A DNA stretch of 64,000 nt. Origin: Sthenelais limicola. Taxonomy: Eukaryota > Annelida > Polychaeta > Phyllodocida > Sigalionidae. The translations under genes and the position numbers were made by a program. Under the pieces are notes generated by a model that was not told where the DNA came from, did no database searches, and saw only the letters and a list, made by a program, of their open reading frames with translations. Position 1 is the stretch's first letter; the number at the start of each line of letters is the position of its first letter. Location: positions 110,396,194-110,460,193 of the forward strand of contig OW804096.1 of assembly GCA_942159475.1 (NCBI GenBank), read 5' to 3'. This document shows positions 26,354 to 36,750 of this stretch, piece by piece.

Positions 26354-26443
26354 CACAACAAGTAACAGTGACAGTTATCGGAAACAGTCCTTCATGTTAC
26401 TGTCAGCAGTTACAGTGGTTTACTGTTAACAGTTTTTGTTGTG
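26354..26443. other. Imperfect 90-base hairpin
   Basis: CACAACAA (26354-26361) and TAACAGT (26363-26369) pair with ACTGTTA (26422-26428) and TTGTTGTG (26436-26443). A second GTAACAGTGACAG/CTGTCAGCAGTTAC pairing is possible within. The asymmetric internal loop makes a microRNA precursor unlikely. Confidence 0.4.
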
Positions 26444-27579
26444 TTCTAGCAGTCTTCATCGTCTATATGCGGTAAATAGGAAACGTGGCAGCAGCACAGT
26501 CAAACTACCTGTCTAAGTAGTACTGGTTACATTAATTATGGTAAACATTTTGCTACTTATGTTGAAGATGATTGTGCTGGATCTGACCTTTTGCAGTTTC
26601 TGGATATATGTGGCATAATGTAACGTTTACTGATATGTGGATCTAGATATATTATACCTGTAATATATCTCAACATAGGTACCTCTTATATCGTGATGGA
26701 GAATGAATTCCCCCAAACCATAAGAGTTCTATAGCATTCCTCCTCGCTCAGCTTACAGACAAGTGCTAATGAGCCATGCATGACTTTGTCCCCTTACATA
26801 CTTGAGTAAAGATCCTGGACGAGAGGCTCATGCCATATCATCCCTTTACATGCCATATCATCCTGGCAACATAATTATATACTTTTGGATGTGCATCTTG
26901 ATTTTTGTAATAATATTATGTTTGCATAATATTCAATAAGTCTGCAACATCCAAACTTCAAAAAGCTGAAATCCCAAAACGCCTAAACTACGAAACACCT
27001 CGGGGGAAAACCTTAACGTACAGGAATGGAAATGTAGGCATGTAGGCAATTGTTAACATAGTCATACATGTAGTATGCAAATCAGAGGACAATACTACAC
27101 GTATTTAAATTTCCCCTGGGTAGCATATTTGTCGAGGCTGCTACAAAAGATCTATTATAAGCAGAAGTTGTGCATATATCCGATTTTTTCACACGTCATC
27201 AATGCTGTGTCACCAATAGATCTTTCGGTCATTTGAGAAGGAATATAACGTTGTATCAGGTGTCATAGCGTTCGTCGTTTGACCTTGATGTTTGGCAGCG
27301 CGGATGCTGCAAGTAACATGCATTTCACAGTCTATATAATACCCCTGATTTCCATTATTAGCTCAACAGTTGAGTTCACCAGGGAGAGTGTAAAATTTGG
27401 AGTGGGATTACGGTGTACTCACAAAGAGTAATTAGTAGTACCAACTTCTTAGGTCTAGAATAGCGTGCACACACCAGTAGGAATGAAATGTGCGAGTTCT
27501 ATGGTTCCTAGTGTCTGTGTTGATTTCTAAGTAGACGTTTGCTCCCCCTCCCCCTCCTAAACAATGCAAACCCATCGCC

Positions 27580-27601
27580 GCAAAGACGGCGACGTCTTTG
27601 C
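27580..27601. other. Short perfect hairpin GCAAAGACG/CGTCTTTGC
   Basis: Nine paired bases around the loop GCGA, immediately 5' of an open frame starting at 27643. No U-tract follows, so it is not a terminator-like structure. Function unknown. Confidence 0.6.
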
Positions 27602-27940
27602 AGCAAGACTAATAGCTACTAATACAGGATTCAGCTTCTCCCATGGTGGAGTGCGATAGGCTTGATTCTCCTATACATGCTCAACTGCATGCTGGCAGAA
27701 ATAAAATAATTGTACAGATATCAGACAATTTACATGATAATGCATCTAAACTCAAAGCTAGCTTAGGATGTTGTGAGTGCCTGCACATGGTTAAAGGAGA
27801 GGTCCACGGGAGGAGGTTTAGATTTAGTTCAATGGCAGCTGATGTCTGTAAGCTAAGAAAGAGCACAAGGTTTTGTAGCAGTGACCCGATCTGCATTATT
27901 TGGTTTGGTCTCTCCGACCCGACCCTAGGGATCAGCACTG

Positions 27941-28466
27941 AGCATCAGAAATTGAGACCGCTAGATCATATTATTTTATTTTCTGTTTTTGTTCTTATAT
28001 TTGTGGTTTTTCTCATCCCCCCCCCCTCCGCCCCCCCCCCCCCCTCCTACATATAGTGTCCCATACCACCCACCGCCACTGGCGTCGTGCGTACGGGAAA
28101 TCCAATGTCTATGACTGTGTGCAGCAGGAGTAAGCTAGGGTAGGTGTAGGGTGGTTGAACCTATGTAAACATGGCGGGAGTGAGTGACAACAGGTAGAGG
28201 GTGCATGAATGTTTTCAAAACAGCATTTTGTGTACCATATAATGTATTTATATAAGTCCTCCGACAAAAAGGCATCCTACCTAACACAAGTTTCCTTTGA
28301 GACCATCAGCAGGTCAACACTTACATTTGAAAACATTGAAAACAGGGCCAGAAATCCCAGTCGTCTATTAATGGGGAGTGGACACTGGTTGATTGGGCGA
28401 CGTAAGGAATTTTGGAAGTGGGCTGATCCGCCCTCACAGAGGGCGGGTTGGTCGCTTCCCGTCCAG
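27941..28466. repeat. ~526 bp tandem duplication, unit 1
   Basis: Unit 1 carries, in order: CAGAAATTGAG-CCGCTAGAT; a TTATTTTATTTTCTG block; CTATGTAAACATGGCGGG; GTGCATGAA-GTTTTCAAAAC; AAGTTTCCTTT-AGAC; CATTGAAAACAGGGCC; and the hairpin CCGCCCTC-ACA-GAGGGCGG at 28428-28446. The same blocks return in unit 2 about 526 bases later. Landmarks GTTGAAC at 28153 and GTTGAAG at 28679 give the period. Open frames at 27643-28056 and 28209-28526 straddle the unit and look incidental. Confidence 0.75.
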
Positions 28467-29985
28467 AAATTGAGCCCGCTAGATCGATACATGATATTAT
28501 TTTATTTTCTGTTTTTGTTCTTATAGTTGTTTTTCTCACTGTCCACCACCCACCCTCCCTCCCTCCTTCTGTCGCATTACAATCCATTTGTCAGTGTTAA
28601 TACCTGTAGCCTTGCCTCAGCAGCAAGGCTACACACTAGCAGTGGCAGGCGGCGGGAGTAGGGGTAGCGTGTGGGGGGGTTGAAGCTATGTAAACATGGC
28701 GGGAATTTACAACAGGGAGAGAGTGCATGAACGTTTTCAAAACAGCATCGCAAAACCATAAATGCAGTAGTTTTTCCAGACAGAAGGGCAGCTAACTAAG
28801 TCAAGTTTCCTTTCAGACGAGTTTTTTAATCATTTTTATTCAGGTTAATGAGCAGTTGCATCAGTGTAAGGTAGTTATGATTTAAATCATGGCTCCCCAA
28901 TTCACCCTAAGGTGGTAAACCACTGGGCCCTGAGCTGGAGAGAAAAAAGAAACTAGGATTTCTAAATTATACATTATACAATTCAAATTTTTTTTTTGTC
29001 CCTTAACTTGGACAAATGAAGTGAGAAATTCCTCACATTATACATATACAAATAAACAAACAGACAGTGGGGCCTACTACAGTAGGCTAAATTTGATGGG
29101 TTTTTTTTAAATCGTTAAAGTTTTTTAAAGATCGTATTTGGACATTTAGATTATTCCATTCGGAGACAATATTATAATACATAGATTTTAGTTGATTTCG
29201 GTAAAGTAATATTAAATAGAGGAGCATCTGCTCGTCTGGTGCCTGTGTTGCAACGGCAGGCTTCGGGTTTTTCACTGATTTTGAAATGGCTAGTTTTTAA
29301 TATATTAAATCTAATTCGATTTGCAATTGTCATGGTGTTTGTTCTTCTGTGTAATTCAAGTATACTGGTCCACGGCTCACTTAAGAGGATTAATCTCAGG
29401 AAATTATTATGTGCCCTCTGGATTTTAGTAAGGAGTTTATCTGTGCAGGGATAGTGTTAATATTGTATATCAACGATACAGAGTACAGTAGATTTATATA
29501 CTGTGCAAGCTGCTTTCTGGGTTAACAATTTTCTGATGACCTGAAAGTATCTAAGTTTATTATACAGTACAGAGATAATTTGGTTTGGGGACATCTGCAT
29601 ATTTAGGTCGCTATCAATGGTGGTTCCTAGGTAGCAGAATTTACGTGAAACTTCAATGGTTCGTTGTCCTGTATTAATTTTGTCTGGGGTAATGACATTA
29701 GGTGCTCCAAGGTAGATTATTTTGGTTTTGCTGCTATTAATCCTCATTCGGTTGCCAAGGGACCATTGATTTACCTTATTAAGATCTATAATGAGACTCT
29801 GTAACATCTTTACAGGTCACAAATAACATGGGAAAACATTGAAAACAGGGCCATCAATCCGGGTCGTTCTTTGATGGGAGATGACACTGATGGGTTGGGT
29901 GACATAAGGCATTTCGGAGGTGGGCTTATCTGTTCACAGAGGGCGGGTCTGTCACTTCTGGTCTAGAAATCCACCCTCGCCATCT
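28467..29985. repeat. ~526 bp tandem duplication, unit 2, split by a LINE
   Basis: The block order is the same as unit 1. After AAGTTTCCTTTCAGAC the unit is interrupted by a minus-strand LINE (28822-29812) and then resumes with AGGTCA and GAAAACATTGAAAACAGGG. Removing about 0.98 kb restores the spacing seen in unit 1. A unit-specific hairpin, GTAGCCTTGC-CTCAGCA-GCAAGGCTAC, lies at 28606-28632. The unit is more decayed toward 29,985. Confidence 0.75.
28822..29812 (-). mobile_element. 5'-truncated CR1/Jockey-like LINE
   Basis: On the minus strand, 29807-29457 encodes the end of a reverse transcriptase palm and thumb: NRMRINSSKTKIIYLG, then FCYLGTTIDSDLNMQ, then the C-terminal region. Downstream, 29456-29281 reads IQRAHNNFLRLIL and IANRIRFNILKTSHFKIS, and the last block contains EWNNLNVQIRSL. 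That is the standard C-terminal order of CR1/Jockey/I LINEs. Stops and a frameshift show it is dead. The 3' end is AATAAAAATGATTAAAAAA at 28822. The 5' end is cut inside the reverse transcriptase, so the catalytic aspartate motif and endonuclease are absent. It interrupts a tandem-repeat unit and is therefore younger than the duplication. Confidence 0.85.
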
Positions 29986-31000
29986 TCAGCTTCTCAACAG
30001 ACTAGACATTTCACCTTGGAAGCTTCAGTGTGTAACTGCAGGTCAAGGGGCTTCCTTACAAACTCAAAACATCACCATTTCTCTAACCAAACTAGATAAT
30101 CTTGCCTGACGTATCTATGATCTATATTCCATTGACTTTCAGCTCATTGTAGGCAACCCAGAATATGATAACTTAAAAGGGGAACGGATTGATAGTGGGG
30201 TTTTGATCATGTAACAGCTAGGGACAACTTCCTCTTATAGGGAATGAGCATGGTGGCTAGAATGAAATGCCTGTACCTGGCCCATACCCGGGGTCCTTGC
30301 TTTCGAATTTATATATGCGTGGGAGACATTGCAGTTAATTACATCTTCCTATCTTCATCGTGAATATATAAAATATATAATATATGGTCCCAAGATGACG
30401 AGGGTGGTCACTGTAAGCACAGTGAACCTTGGAATCCAAAAACGCTGCCTGACCCCATTCCGTGAGAATTGATGAATGCATAGATTATTGGTGACAATTT
30501 GAGCAGCGTCCCTTCCCATGAAGAGTAAGGGTTAAAACTATCGAATTTTCTAATGTTGTCAGGGCGTGTTAAGTACCTGGACTCCAGGGCCTATGCCTAG
30601 GCACGCTTCAGGAACAATGACTTAAAGTTAATGCTAACGGTGATAGTATTTTGCAATAAATATATTAGCAAACAGTGACACAAATCTTAATCAAAATTAA
30701 GATCCATTTAGACCAATTCTTTTTAAATACTTTGTGGCAGCTATTTCATGCTGTATAATAAACTTAGGACACAATTTATTCTTAAAGTATGGATGTGGAG
30801 TTTGGGTTATAATTGCACAATGTTGGTGAAATCGAATATTCTTCGGCGGTTATATGGAGAGATATTAAAGTAAATAAAACCTGAATAGAATATGATGAAG
30901 GGCTACGTAACGGGACAACCTGCATATCTAGGACATTATTATGAATGGAAGAGACACAATATTAATTTAAGCTTCATCATGTAGAGTATATGTGTATTAT
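29986..31000. other. Non-coding stretch
   Basis: No supported gene or repeat apart from AT-rich sequence around 30,360-30,390. Confidence 0.4.
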
Positions 31001-31060
31001 TATTTTATTTTAAATTAATTTTAATATTTTACCAGGAGGGAATTCATAACGATGGCCATC
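31001..31060 (-). mobile_element. Retroelement-type 3' end
   Basis: TTTATTTTAAATTAATTTT and then AATATTTTACCAGGAGGG resembles, on the minus strand, the CCTGG-TAAA-ATT-AAAATAAA ending seen at 16,508. It may be the 3' end of an element extending toward 31.5 kb. No reverse transcriptase is recognised. Confidence 0.3.
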
Positions 31061-31261
31061 ATGTTCAACGGGGATCAGGTTATGGGTCTACCTGTTATTC
31101 ACCCCAGAGTTCAGTGTTTGTAGATTGAGTGAGGTGAAATGAGATGGGGTTGTTTTGATGACACATGATGATAAATTGTTTACATTCAATTCATTGTGGC
31201 TGGGACAAGTATCGTGATCTGATCTTGTGTGGATATCCCCAACAAGGGTGAGCTGGAGGCT

Positions 31262-31465
31262 TATCGTACGTGCCAGATGACGCCTGTGGCACTGCCTAGT
31301 AATACTAGTATAAGGAGAGGAGAAATCCTGATATCTTGGGGCAAGGTCGGCAAGTTGGGTGAGTCTGCATTGAAGGATATTGGAATGCCTGTGGCACTGC
31401 CTATAGTATAAGGGAAAATCCAGATATCTTGGGCCGAGGTAGGCAAGTTCAGTGAGCATGCATAC
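31262..31465. repeat. Two-copy ~107 bp tandem repeat
   Basis: GCCTGTGGCACTGCCTA, AGTATAAG, GA-ATC...GATATCTTGGG, AGGT-GGCAAGTT and GTGAG-TGCAT occur twice in order, the second copy starting near 31,380. Translated on the minus strand they give LTELAYLGPRYLDF and LTQLADLAPRYQDF within a 150-codon frame (31088-31540). This makes it look protein-like, but I recognise no family and both strands are open. Confidence 0.6.
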
Positions 31466-31894
31466 TTCCAGTCTGACTGGGTTGCCAGCTAATTCAATGG
31501 CCAGCAGAGTTTCCTTGTTGCTATGACAATCAGATGTCAAGCGCCTAAGCTTATATCCTGCTTATGTTAACTTAAACATATAGTTCGGTAATGTTTCTTT
31601 GACAATTTAAGAGTCTAGTAAGGTATTTTGACTTTAACTAGTATGTATCTATTTGGTATCTATCCATATCTATACTTATATAAAGCAGTAACTACTTTCT
31701 GTTTATACGCTCATACTCAGCCATTATAATGCTTGATAAAATGTCTTCCACTAATTCAATGATATGGGTCCATTCTGTAGTCTTAACCCGAATATATTGC
31801 AAGAAATAAAATGAATATCTCCTGTTTAAATTCTAAAAAAAGGACAAAAAAGGGCGGAAGGTGGTTTGGAGAGGGAGGATGATTAGGAGATATA

Positions 31895-31980
31895 AATCAA
31901 GGAAGAGGGAGAATAGGGAGGAGGATGAGAGGGAGGAAGAGGGAGGAAGAGGGAGGAAGAGGGAGGAAGAGGGAAGGACA
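31895..31980. repeat. GGAAGAGGGA minisatellite
   Basis: AGGAAGAGGG units repeat about five times within a wider purine-rich tract (31,850-32,060). The antisense 113-codon frame here is low-complexity. Confidence 0.75.
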
Positions 31981-32547
31981 GATAGGCAGGGAGAAAGGAG
32001 GTAGAATTGAAAGAGTAGAGCGGTGGAAGAGGGAGGGGCAGACAGAGAGTGAGAAAGGGGGATATAAGCCTTGGAATACAGATATTTAAAGATTACTATC
32101 CAAAATAGGAGCTTGACTGTCCCCTTTTTAACTGTTAATTGTCGCATCAGTAGTTTTAAAGCTTTTGGGATCATTGTTCGCTCATGCCCTCGGATTAGCT
32201 AAAACCACTGCTAGAGTTATTAAACAACAACAACATGATGTATAAGCAAGGGGAGGGGCATGAGCTAGTTTTAGGGTATCCAACATGTTTCTGAACAGAT
32301 ATAGAGAGACATCTAGTGGAGGAATTTTAAAATGTTTGTATTTACCTCCAATCGGTTATTCCTCCATTCCACCCCATCATTACAGACAAAACTACACAGC
32401 TGGAGGGGAGAGGGGAAGACAGAGGACGAGGATTTTGGGAAATTAATCCGATTGTAGTTTCTCATGCCCTGCCATGCCATGCCATGCCCATGCCAGTAGC
32501 CACAGTTGGCTATTGGCATTCAGCCTCGTGAGGCAACAGACTCATTG

Positions 32548-32660
32548 GCAGATTAGATTAGATTAGGTTAGAAAACATTTTATTCCAGTTGATGACTGCG
32601 GTAAAGGGTTCTCTCCAGCAGGAGGGAGGTTTTCAGACCCCTTGTTTTGGTTTTACAGTT
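32548..32660 (-). mobile_element. LINE-type 3' end with (TTAGA)n tail
   Basis: GATTAGATTAGATTAGGTTAG is followed by AAAACATTTTATTCC. On the minus strand this is an AATAAAATG end followed by a TCTAA pentamer tail, typical of non-LTR elements with microsatellite tails. The body is non-coding. Confidence 0.45.
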
Positions 32661-33179
32661 TCAATTTTAGAAGACAATACTGCTACATTCAATGAATTCT
32701 GTCAGCTCTCTACTTTTAATCTTAGATTTTAACAATAAATTACAGGTGTTGGTGAATATGGTTAGAAGGGCCAGGCTAGAGAGTCAACATATTTTATGCT
32801 AGTGTATTCAGGGTGCATTGCACTATGTACGAGTGTGTGTTAAACCACTGCTAGAGGCCTTGCAACTCCCTCTTATCATAACTTGCATTGCACTATATAC
32901 GATTACTTCCTTAGACTAGTCTGAGAGACCTCAGAGAGACCTCTTACCTTGCTCAAATGCATGAGGTTTAATGCACCAACTCTCGTATCAGAAAGGGAAG
33001 CCTTCGAGGTAGGGAGTATGGAAGACATACACTTGACAGTTGACAACACACCTAAGTCTAACATTTTATTATTTAAAAGGAAACTGATATAAATACAAGC
33101 AATAAGATATATCCATGGATAGGTTCGATACGGCGTTCAAAACGTTTGTTGTTGAATTATCCATTGTAAGGTACCTACG

Positions 33180-33290
33180 TTCGTAATTGATAGCAATCTA
33201 ACTTTTAAACAACGTTTTTCTAACATGAAAAATATCATCCAACCAAAGGTAAACCAACTAGCAAGAATGCTACAGAAACAACAACTTTAA
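33180..33290 (+). mobile_element. LINE reverse transcriptase fragment
   Basis: 33186-33287 reads IDSNLTFKQRFSNMKNI, then KVNQLARMLQKQQL, and stops at 33288. This is the post-palm segment of LINE reverse transcriptases (YLGV.IDS.LTF..H......K....L..L). The upstream catalytic part is not recognisable. The flanking AT-rich DNA shows no tail, so this is a small decayed relic. Confidence 0.6.
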
Positions 33291-33433
33291 TAATAAAATC
33301 AATTATCTTATATCTAGCCGAGTATAGGCTGACATGGGAGATATGTAACTTTTGCTATATAAGGGCCGAATATTCAACTGATCTTATAACTCTCTTATTG
33401 TTGATCAGTCTTATATCTCCATTTATCACACTT

Positions 33434-33501
33434 TGCAATTTCCTTTCTATAGCCAGAGCCATACATACATGGTGTGTGGCTCTGCTATAGCTGAGTTTGC
33501 A
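33434..33501 (+). other. Compact microRNA-like hairpin
   Basis: CTATAGCCAGAGCCA (33447-33461) pairs with TGGCTCTGCTATAG (33477-33490) with a single bulged C, around a 15-base loop. An outer TGCAA/TTGCA pair closes a small internal loop, giving 68 bases in all. Size and near-perfect stem are compatible with a microRNA precursor, though the continuous stem is short for one. Strand is arbitrary. No expression evidence exists here. Confidence 0.35.
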
Positions 33502-35148
33502 CAATCAAATAACATACATCGGCATGTGTACTGATGGAGAGCTCTGTAAATATTGATAAAGCCTGAATAAAAAACACTTCAAACAAAACAAAGACACCAA
33601 CCTCTGTTTCGGGTTTCGCATTAACTTTCATAGTATTTTCTCTGCAGTGTACCAACAAAGTCAGGATTTATAGACATGCCTCATGGCATAAATGGCATAA
33701 GAGGTCTCAGGGATCGAACCATAGGAAAACTAAGTACCGAAGGAAAGGACATGCCATGGTTATTCTATGCCAAAGTACGCTGTTCGGACCATAACGCGAT
33801 GCATATTATACGTGTCCCTGTCTGATTCTCACAGGAGTAAATATATATCTGGCTGCTTTTACTTGTTTTTAAAATTAAGGTTCTTACCAAATCAATAAGC
33901 CATCAATAGGCCAGAGGACCTCGCCACGCCTCTCCACCTCCAGAACCTGCTCAACAACAACAGGAGAAGCACAGAGCCATGAATATAGTATTTCATCGGA
34001 TAATATAATATTCCATCTGAAATCAAATATAGATAGCCATGCCTTGTTCGCTTCTTCAAAAGCGAAGGCCTATACACGACGTATAAGATGAGAGTAAGCT
34101 ACTATTGCCACCTAGTATCAAACGGGAGAGTTAACTCATTCCAAGGCGAGCGTTCATCGCGCGTTTACCGGTGACACATCAGGGGGCGTGAGGGTTTTAC
34201 AGGACTTGGGGAGCAATGAAAGCACAATAGAGCGAAAGTAGAGCTGGCAGTAGACATATTTTCATGTACAGATATGTATAGTCCACCAAGCATTATTCCC
34301 AGATATGTTTAATACTCACACAATGCTTTACATGAAACATATGAGTACTAATGCAATGTATATTTATTTTTTTAGTTTAATGCGAACCCATGAATGGTAA
34401 ATAAAAGGTTTCAACACAAGTGCTTGGACAGATACAATTAAAGTAAAAAAGCCATCCAATTTTCCGCCGACTCAAAGGTGAAACGCTTGGCTAAAGGGCA
34501 GAGGCTAAAGCAAAAGCGAAGCACTTTACATAATGCCGTGCAATGTGCAAAATGGAAAAGGTCAGCAGGCAGTTCAGAGGTGATAGTTCAGGTTTTGGAT
34601 GGTTTTCTGGCAGATCGGTATGTTGAGATTTTGGAGCTCAGGCCATGGGGATTAAAACTGCTGAGCGAAGGGATATACATGTCTGTGGGGAGCCAGGTCC
34701 AGAGACTTCCAACACCTTCATGCCGTAATGTTGGTGAAAAGAGAGCTATCAAGGTGTGGTGCTTGTGTTAAGATCCAATAAGAACAAGCCACCTGGAACC
34801 GTTGATCTTGACCTCTAGCATTTGGCTTCAACACCCTCAGCACACGGGACCTAAGATCGTAGGTTTAAATCGATGCTGAGGTTGCGAATCATAACTTCGA
34901 TAACTGCGAGCTGACTAAGAATAAAATATTAAATTAAAAGTAAATGTACATGATCGTATTAAAAATTAATGTAGAAATGATCGATATACAAGGCATTTTT
35001 GTATATATCGGAATGTAGGGAAGCTAGTAGATACTTCGTTCTCAGTTGTTTAAAGTAGACAGGCTTATTATAGCGGCAGAACACAATAAACAACAGACAG
35101 CACAAACCCAATTATTCATTTTATCATTGTTTATCTTTTATTTCAATT
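33502..35148. other. Non-coding stretch
   Basis: No supported gene. A 97-codon frame at 34478-34771 (plus) has no domain and no splice context. Confidence 0.4.
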
Positions 35149-35563
35149 AACGGCCAGGTTTGAGTTACACATATGGTACCATAGTGTATATCAAATTGAC
35201 CCCCTACGTCCATATATCATTTCATACCTTTGGTTTTATAGCATTCTGTTATAGGCCTACCTCATGTAGTATATAAATGTGGTCTCATATCTTTGGTATA
35301 CTATCGGAAAATGACTCCCTTCTTCCATGATGTCATTAATTTATATTAATACATGATATATGGTGTCATTGCAGTTGGTGTGTCATCGAAAAATGACCCC
35401 TTCCTTTCATGATATCATTAGTTGATACCTTTGGTATAAGAGCATTCAGAGGGGGTCATTTTTTGATAGGGTAGATCATTTTTCGATTACTGAAAATCGA
35501 CCCATGGTTCACTTTTTGATGGGGGTCACTTTTCGATCTGACACCGCCCCGAAACCTGACGTT
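35149..35563. repeat. Foldback-like repeat built on TGACCCC/ATCGAAAA motifs
   Basis: The two ends carry inverted AACG-CAGGTTT (35149-35163 and the complement at 35551-35563). Inside, ATC-GAAAAATGACCCC-type motifs recur in both orientations (near 35,195, 35,310, 35,385, 35,450, 35,475, 35,515), with ATACCTTTGGTAT blocks between them. I read this as a decayed non-autonomous DNA transposon with internal repeats. Target duplication not identified. Confidence 0.45.
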
Positions 35564-36442
35564 TTTTAAACCCACGAACGTCTGCTAAAACTAGTAAAAG
35601 AAATCTCATTAACTAGTTGCATTGGTAGTTTTGCACCCTATAGTCTCATAGTAGTACTCAACTCACAGTACAGGTAGTAGAACTCATATATATAATAGAA
35701 TGCCCCTATTTACTGTCTCTAGCACGATTAAATGAGATTAGTAGGTATATATATGTAATAGCAAGACACAACTAAAGAAAAACTGTAAGGTTGACAGACT
35801 ACTATTTTTATTTTGAGGGATGAAATGCTCAAAATAATTGAATTGCCCTGACGAGTGCCAAACACTGATTAAATCATTGATCAGATAGGGTAACAATCAG
35901 TGTGAAATCAATTTTCTGATCAGTTTGCATGTTTGCCGGGTTCAAAGAAAAGTTATGGTCATTTGAAGTGGACCACATCACCCAAATTTAGTAATCAAGC
36001 AGCATAATCAATGAAAATGAATCTAAAATTAAGAACAGGACTCAAACAGCTGTAATAAAAAAAACCAGTAGATATTGAAGATAATGCACAAATACATCTC
36101 AACTTATGATAACGAAATATTTCAAAGAAAAATAGGAGCCGCAATGTGGCGTGTGTGTTGACACCCGCATATATCTTTAATAATTATATTATATGTAGTG
36201 CCATGTTTTAACCTTACTTTCATTATACTACTTACATCTTGATTTAATATAGGTTTACATATACGCGCATGCTGCGCATGTATTCCTCGTGCTTTGCGCA
36301 TATTATTTCTATCTTCTATTATGTATAGAGTGGCTACAAGGTGGCAATGAAAGTCAGTACCGTATCTACATTTTATTCTCACCTACTTCTTTTATACCTT
36401 ATCCTTACCTTTACAACACCTTTTATATTATGTACCCAATTG

Positions 36443-36542
36443 TACCATGTCTAAATATCCATCGTCGAATAAGACAGAGTAACTAAAATATATACCATGT
36501 CTAAATATCCATCGTCGAATAAAACAGAGTAACTAAAATATA
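36443..36542. repeat. Two-copy 50 bp tandem repeat
   Basis: TACCATGTCTAAATATCC and then ATCGTCGAATAA(G/A)ACAGAG and AACTAAAATATA repeat exactly at a 50-base period, with one substitution. The near-identity implies a very recent duplication. Confidence 0.9.
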
Positions 36543-36659
36543 GATTCTTCTTATTGTCTTTATTTCTCCAAGGGTCATTACATATATCTTAGTAAATAAC
36601 AAGTTAAACCGTTCTAAGATTTCCCTTAGCCCCTTCAAAATCAGTCTTGGTCGTTCGGT

Positions 36660-36750
36660 CAATGATGATTTTATAAGAGGTGTAATAAAGTTGTTATTAC
36701 TGGTTTTATTTTTACACAAGCTTTCGGGCTAGTTTGCCCTTCTTCAGGTG
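36660..36750 (-). mobile_element. Retroelement 3' signature CTGAAGAAGGGC...GCCCGAAAGC
   Basis: On the minus strand CTGAAGAAGGGC-AAACTA-GCCCGAAAGCTTGTG precedes AATAAAAC. This CTGAAGAAGGnn...CCGAAA arrangement recurs at the 3' ends of several retroelement families in animals, probably including Penelope-like elements. I rely on memory for that. The small stem is GGGC/GCCC. No protein domain is adjacent. Confidence 0.35.

Noticed and set aside
27643..28056. 137-codon plus-strand open frame with a hydrophobic C-terminus
   Set aside because: Runs into the tandem-repeat unit and a poly(C) tract; the hydrophobic run is a T-rich repeat block that recurs at 28.5 kb.
31088..31540. 150-codon minus-strand frame with repeated LT-LA-L-PRY-DF segments
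   Set aside because: The protein repeat is a direct consequence of a 107 bp DNA tandem repeat, and the plus strand is also open; no family recognised.
33700..33790. tRNA-derived SINE (minus-strand B-box-like GGTTCGATCCC)
   Set aside because: The A box is poor and no cloverleaf or poly(A) tail is found.
34830..34895. tRNA-like T-arm (GGTTTAAATCGATGC)
   Set aside because: Stems do not pair properly and no anticodon arm is present.
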